This document shows positions 61,074 to 64,000 of a DNA stretch of 64,000 nucleotides, piece by piece. The first letter of the stretch is position 1. Each line of letters begins with the position of its first letter. Under the pieces are notes generated by a model. That model saw only the letters and a program-made list of their open reading frames with translations. It ran no database searches and was not told the DNA's origin. Made by a program: the position numbers and the translations under genes. This DNA comes from Alteromonas sp. RKMC-009 (GTDB lineage: Bacteria; Pseudomonadota; Gammaproteobacteria; Enterobacterales; Alteromonadaceae): NCBI RefSeq assembly GCF_003584565.2, contig NZ_CP031010.1:4526001-4590000 (forward strand), written 5' to 3'.

Positions 61074-61175
61074 ACGATTGTTCAGCACAGATATATGCCA
61101 GCGCGGGTTTAAGGGTAACAGTGTGACAGGAAAGAGAGCGTGCCCGGTGAAGGGCACTGAGCATTTGCTGTTCCT

Positions 61176-61739
61176 TTATCCGATATTTTTTCCGCGCATA
61201 CGCTGCAACGTACCGTCTTTATCTATGATGTGATGTTTAAGTGCCCCCGCCACATGAAGAATGATGGCTGCGATGAGCAGATAGCCAACTATCTCGTGTA
61301 CTTCCCCTGCCGCCTCTGAAAGGCCTTCGTTTCTTGGCAGAACATCCTGAGGATTAACGGGGTCATGGTTAGCGGGAATTAAATCAAACCCGAAAAACGG
61401 AACGTTATGCCCGCCCATCGATGACATGATGATGCCAGACACTGGCAGGATAAGCGTACCGAGGATCAGTACCCAGTGAATCACACCGGCCAGCATATGC
61501 TCCCACGCTTTATAGTCTCCCGCCGGCACCGGCCAGCCATTTTTCACCCGCCACACAGCACGGGCAAAAGCAAATACCAGAACGACCACGCCAAAAGACT
61601 TATGTAACGGATACAGGCTATAGTCATGATTCTCTGTCATGTAAATACCGACAGCTAATAAAGCGATCATCAATATCGCCACTATCCAGTGAAGAGACAC
61701 GGTGATTTTACTGAACTGAAATTTTGAATCTGCGCTCAT
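61176..61739 (-). CDS. Cytochrome b561
   Basis: About 187 residues, four membrane helices. His residues for two b haems appear in VSLHWIVAILM, YPLHKSFGVV, GVIHWVLILG and HEIVGYLLIAAIILHVAG. Such proteins move electrons from quinol, often to superoxide or peroxide. The ATG at 61739 was chosen because AAGGATGGG lies before it; the in-frame ATG at 61751 is possible. It is a single gene, divergent from the chemoreceptor gene and convergent with anmK. Confidence 0.88.
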   Translation of the reverse strand: MSADSKFQFSKITVSLHWIVAILMIALLAVGIYMTENHDYSLYPLHKSFGVVVLVFAFARAVWRVKNGWPVPAGDYKAWEHMLAGVIHWVLILGTLILPVSGIIMSSMGGHNVPFFGFDLIPANHDPVNPQDVLPRNEGLSEAAGEVHEIVGYLLIAAIILHVAGALKHHIIDKDGTLQRMRGKNIG

Positions 61740-61981
61740 GGGCTTTCCCATCCTTAAATTTTAGGGTCTGAGTTAAACCGGACCGGGCGGTCAAACACGC
61801 GACTAAAGTATGATATTTAATGCATATTTATACTTATAATAACCACTTTAAAAGCATGGGAATAGATAAATTTCATTTTATTTCAGTTAATTAAGTAAAA
61901 CTAAACTTTTGACTAACTCACATGACTGGCGAATAAAAGTACCATAAATATAAATACTAATAACAATGCGCGAGAAATGAG

Positions 61982-63289
61982 ATGTTAGCTCTTAAGTCTA
62001 CATACGAAAAAGAAATCGCCGGATTAACACAGGCGATTAACGAACATAAAGCCTTTTCTGACGCAGTAAAACGTCACAATGCCTACGTTATTTTCACGCC
62101 GGATGGCAACGTGATTGAATGCAATCAGATCTTTGCGTCTATTTTCGGTTTTCAAAGCAGTGATTTGATTGGTCAGCACCACAGTGCACTGTGTTTCAGT
62201 GAGCTAACAAACAGTACCGCTTATGCAGCATTATGGCGTGACTTGCGCGACGGCCATGCCCAAACCGGTCAGTTTCACCGTAAACACCGCAGTGGTGAAG
62301 GTGTGTGGCTGGAGGCTTCTTATGAACCCATTCTGGATGAAAACGGAAGAGTAACTGCAGTACTAAAAATTTGCTGCGACATCACTGAGCAAAAAGAAAC
62401 AGCAGAAGCCAACAAAGCGATTTCTGATGCCCTGGACCGTTCAATGGCAGTGATTGAATTTACCCCGGACGGCACAATCCTTAACGCAAACGGAAATTTT
62501 CTGGCCACCGTGGGCTACAGCCTGAACCAGATTCAGGGTCAGCATCACCGTATGTTCTGTTACGATGATTTCTACATCGACAATCCTAATTTCTGGGACA
62601 TTCTCGCAGCAGGCAATTTCCAGTCCGGCCAGTTTAAACGCAAGAATGCAGCAGGCGAAGTGCTGTGGCTGGAAGCCACTTACAACCCCATTTACTCTGC
62701 TGACGGCAGAGTCTATAAAATTATCAAGTTTGCCTCAGACATCACGCAAAAAGTGATTGAACAAAGTAACATCGCCAGTGCATCGGAGCACGCGGTGTCG
62801 ATTTCAGAAGAAACGTCACAAATTGCATTACGGGGAACAGAATCACTGACCAATTCCGTGGATGTATTTAACGCCACTTTGAAAGAAGTAGATCAGGCAA
62901 ACGTACTGATTGAGCAACTGACTGCCCAGTCAGCCAACATTGAATCCATCGTTTCTACTATCCGCAGCATTGCTGATCAAACCAACCTGCTTGCGCTGAA
63001 TGCGGCTATCGAGGCAGCCCGTGCCGGCGATCAGGGTCGTGGCTTTGCCGTGGTAGCAGACGAAGTACGCCAGTTGGCAAAACGAACCAGTGACTCAACG
63101 GTAGAGATTGAATCGGTAGTAGGCGAAAACAAAGGTCTGGCACAACAAGCCAGTGAGAAAATGACCGAAGTGAAATCCAAAGTTGACCTGAATGCTGAGC
63201 AAATCGGCAGTGTGCAGGCTGTGATGGATGAAATATATCAGGGTGCGGTAAGCGTAACTGAGAACGTTTCCCGTATCATGAACCAGTAA
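61982..63289 (+). CDS. Cytoplasmic PAS-PAS chemoreceptor, BdlA-like
   Basis: 435 residues without membrane segments or HAMP. Two PAS domains (about 25-140 and 150-262) are followed by an MCP signalling domain (about 290-435) with the conserved hairpin tip [35 protein letters not shown]. Both PAS units contain similar GQHHRxxC-like segments ([18 protein letters not shown]), where haem or flavin often binds. The layout is that of BdlA, a biofilm-dispersion protein. It could read a redox or NO cue; no link to nosP-nahK is shown by the sequence. The start ATG at 61982 is preceded by a weak GAGA. Confidence 0.88.
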   Translation: MLALKSTYEKEIAGLTQAINEHKAFSDAVKRHNAYVIFTPDGNVIECNQIFASIFGFQSSDLIGQHHSALCFSELTNSTAYAALWRDLRDGHAQTGQFHRKHRSGEGVWLEASYEPILDENGRVTAVLKICCDITEQKETAEANKAISDALDRSMAVIEFTPDGTILNANGNFLATVGYSLNQIQGQHHRMFCYDDFYIDNPNFWDILAAGNFQSGQFKRKNAAGEVLWLEATYNPIYSADGRVYKIIKFASDITQKVIEQSNIASASEHAVSISEETSQIALRGTESLTNSVDVFNATLKEVDQANVLIEQLTAQSANIESIVSTIRSIADQTNLLALNAAIEAARAGDQGRGFAVVADEVRQLAKRTSDSTVEIESVVGENKGLAQQASEKMTEVKSKVDLNAEQIGSVQAVMDEIYQGAVSVTENVSRIMNQ

Positions 63290-63354
63290 GTCCAACCGAC
63301 TAGGGGCAAGGACGCCCCGAACTTCGGGACGCCATACCATATGGTTACGATGAA

Positions 63355-64000
<646 letters not shown>

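Noticed and set aside
63303..63333. GC-rich overlapping hairpins between the chemoreceptor gene and frmA
   Set aside because: GGGGC/GCCCC and CCCGAA/TTCGGG overlap, but no T-run follows on either strand; not called as a terminator.

Overview
The window looks like a chromosomal segment from a marine gammaproteobacterium of the Alteromonas type. This rests on the gene set: TonB receptor and porin pairs, an ArgP/ArgO pair, a PQQ alcohol-oxidation island, an RND pump carrying its own two-component system, a gammaproteobacterial-style gpmA and frmA, and a palindromic intergenic repeat. It is an inference from family content, not from a marker gene. I saw no rRNA, tRNA, CRISPR array, insertion sequence or phage gene. 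The first gene (S10 peptidase) and the last (frmA) run off the window edges.

Layout. 1-4.5 kb: end of an exported S10 peptidase, a sulfotransferase/GT61 two-domain protein and type II NADH dehydrogenase. 4.6-4.8 kb: a compound inverted repeat. 4.8-28.8 kb: an alcohol-oxidation island with a TonB receptor, porin, ExaC-type aldehyde dehydrogenase, a NitT/TauT-like ABC system, the NO-sensor pair nosP-nahK, argP/argO (probably a bystander pair), a NarL/LuxR-type response regulator, the PQQ-alcohol-dehydrogenase-associated ABC exporter, beta-propeller and binding protein, cytochrome pedF, a MoxJ-like binding protein, the quinoprotein dehydrogenase, and a NosR/NirI-like flavo-polyferredoxin. 28.8-36.1 kb: miscellaneous exported hydrolase, NYN protein, LysR-MFS pair, Tat-exported class V aminotransferase-fold protein and lipoprotein phosphoesterase. 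36.2-43.9 kb: one tightly overlapping operon encoding a complete RND efflux pump followed by its response regulator and kinase. 44-52.9 kb: DUF2721, serine hydrolase, REC-REC-GGDEF, a lipoprotein nucleosidase, a DUF2271/DUF4198 pair with a candidate Fur box, a LysR, a small basic protein and gpmA. 53-56.2 kb: an envelope-glycosylation operon behind a PmrA-like box. 56.2-61.1 kb: peptidoglycan-recycling genes (YfeW-like, exported GH3, AnmK). 61.2-64 kb: cytochrome b561, a soluble PAS-PAS chemoreceptor and frmA.

How it works together. The quinoprotein has an extra Asp two residues after the catalytic Asp (WDFD), the signature of lanthanide-dependent enzymes. In the periplasm it would oxidise alcohols and pass electrons to PedF. 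ExaC would oxidise the aldehyde in the cytoplasm, and FrmA could deal with formaldehyde. A 17-bp ACTACY-containing element lies upstream of the TonB receptor/porin, the pedF/binding-protein divergent promoters and the dehydrogenase. In each case an A/T-rich hexamer starts 27 bp beyond its end. I propose it as the target of the response regulator encoded in the island. The most distinctive features are this element, the NosR-like protein sitting behind two tandem terminators, the NO-sensing nosP-nahK pair embedded in the alcohol island, and the PmrA-box glycosyltransferase operon.
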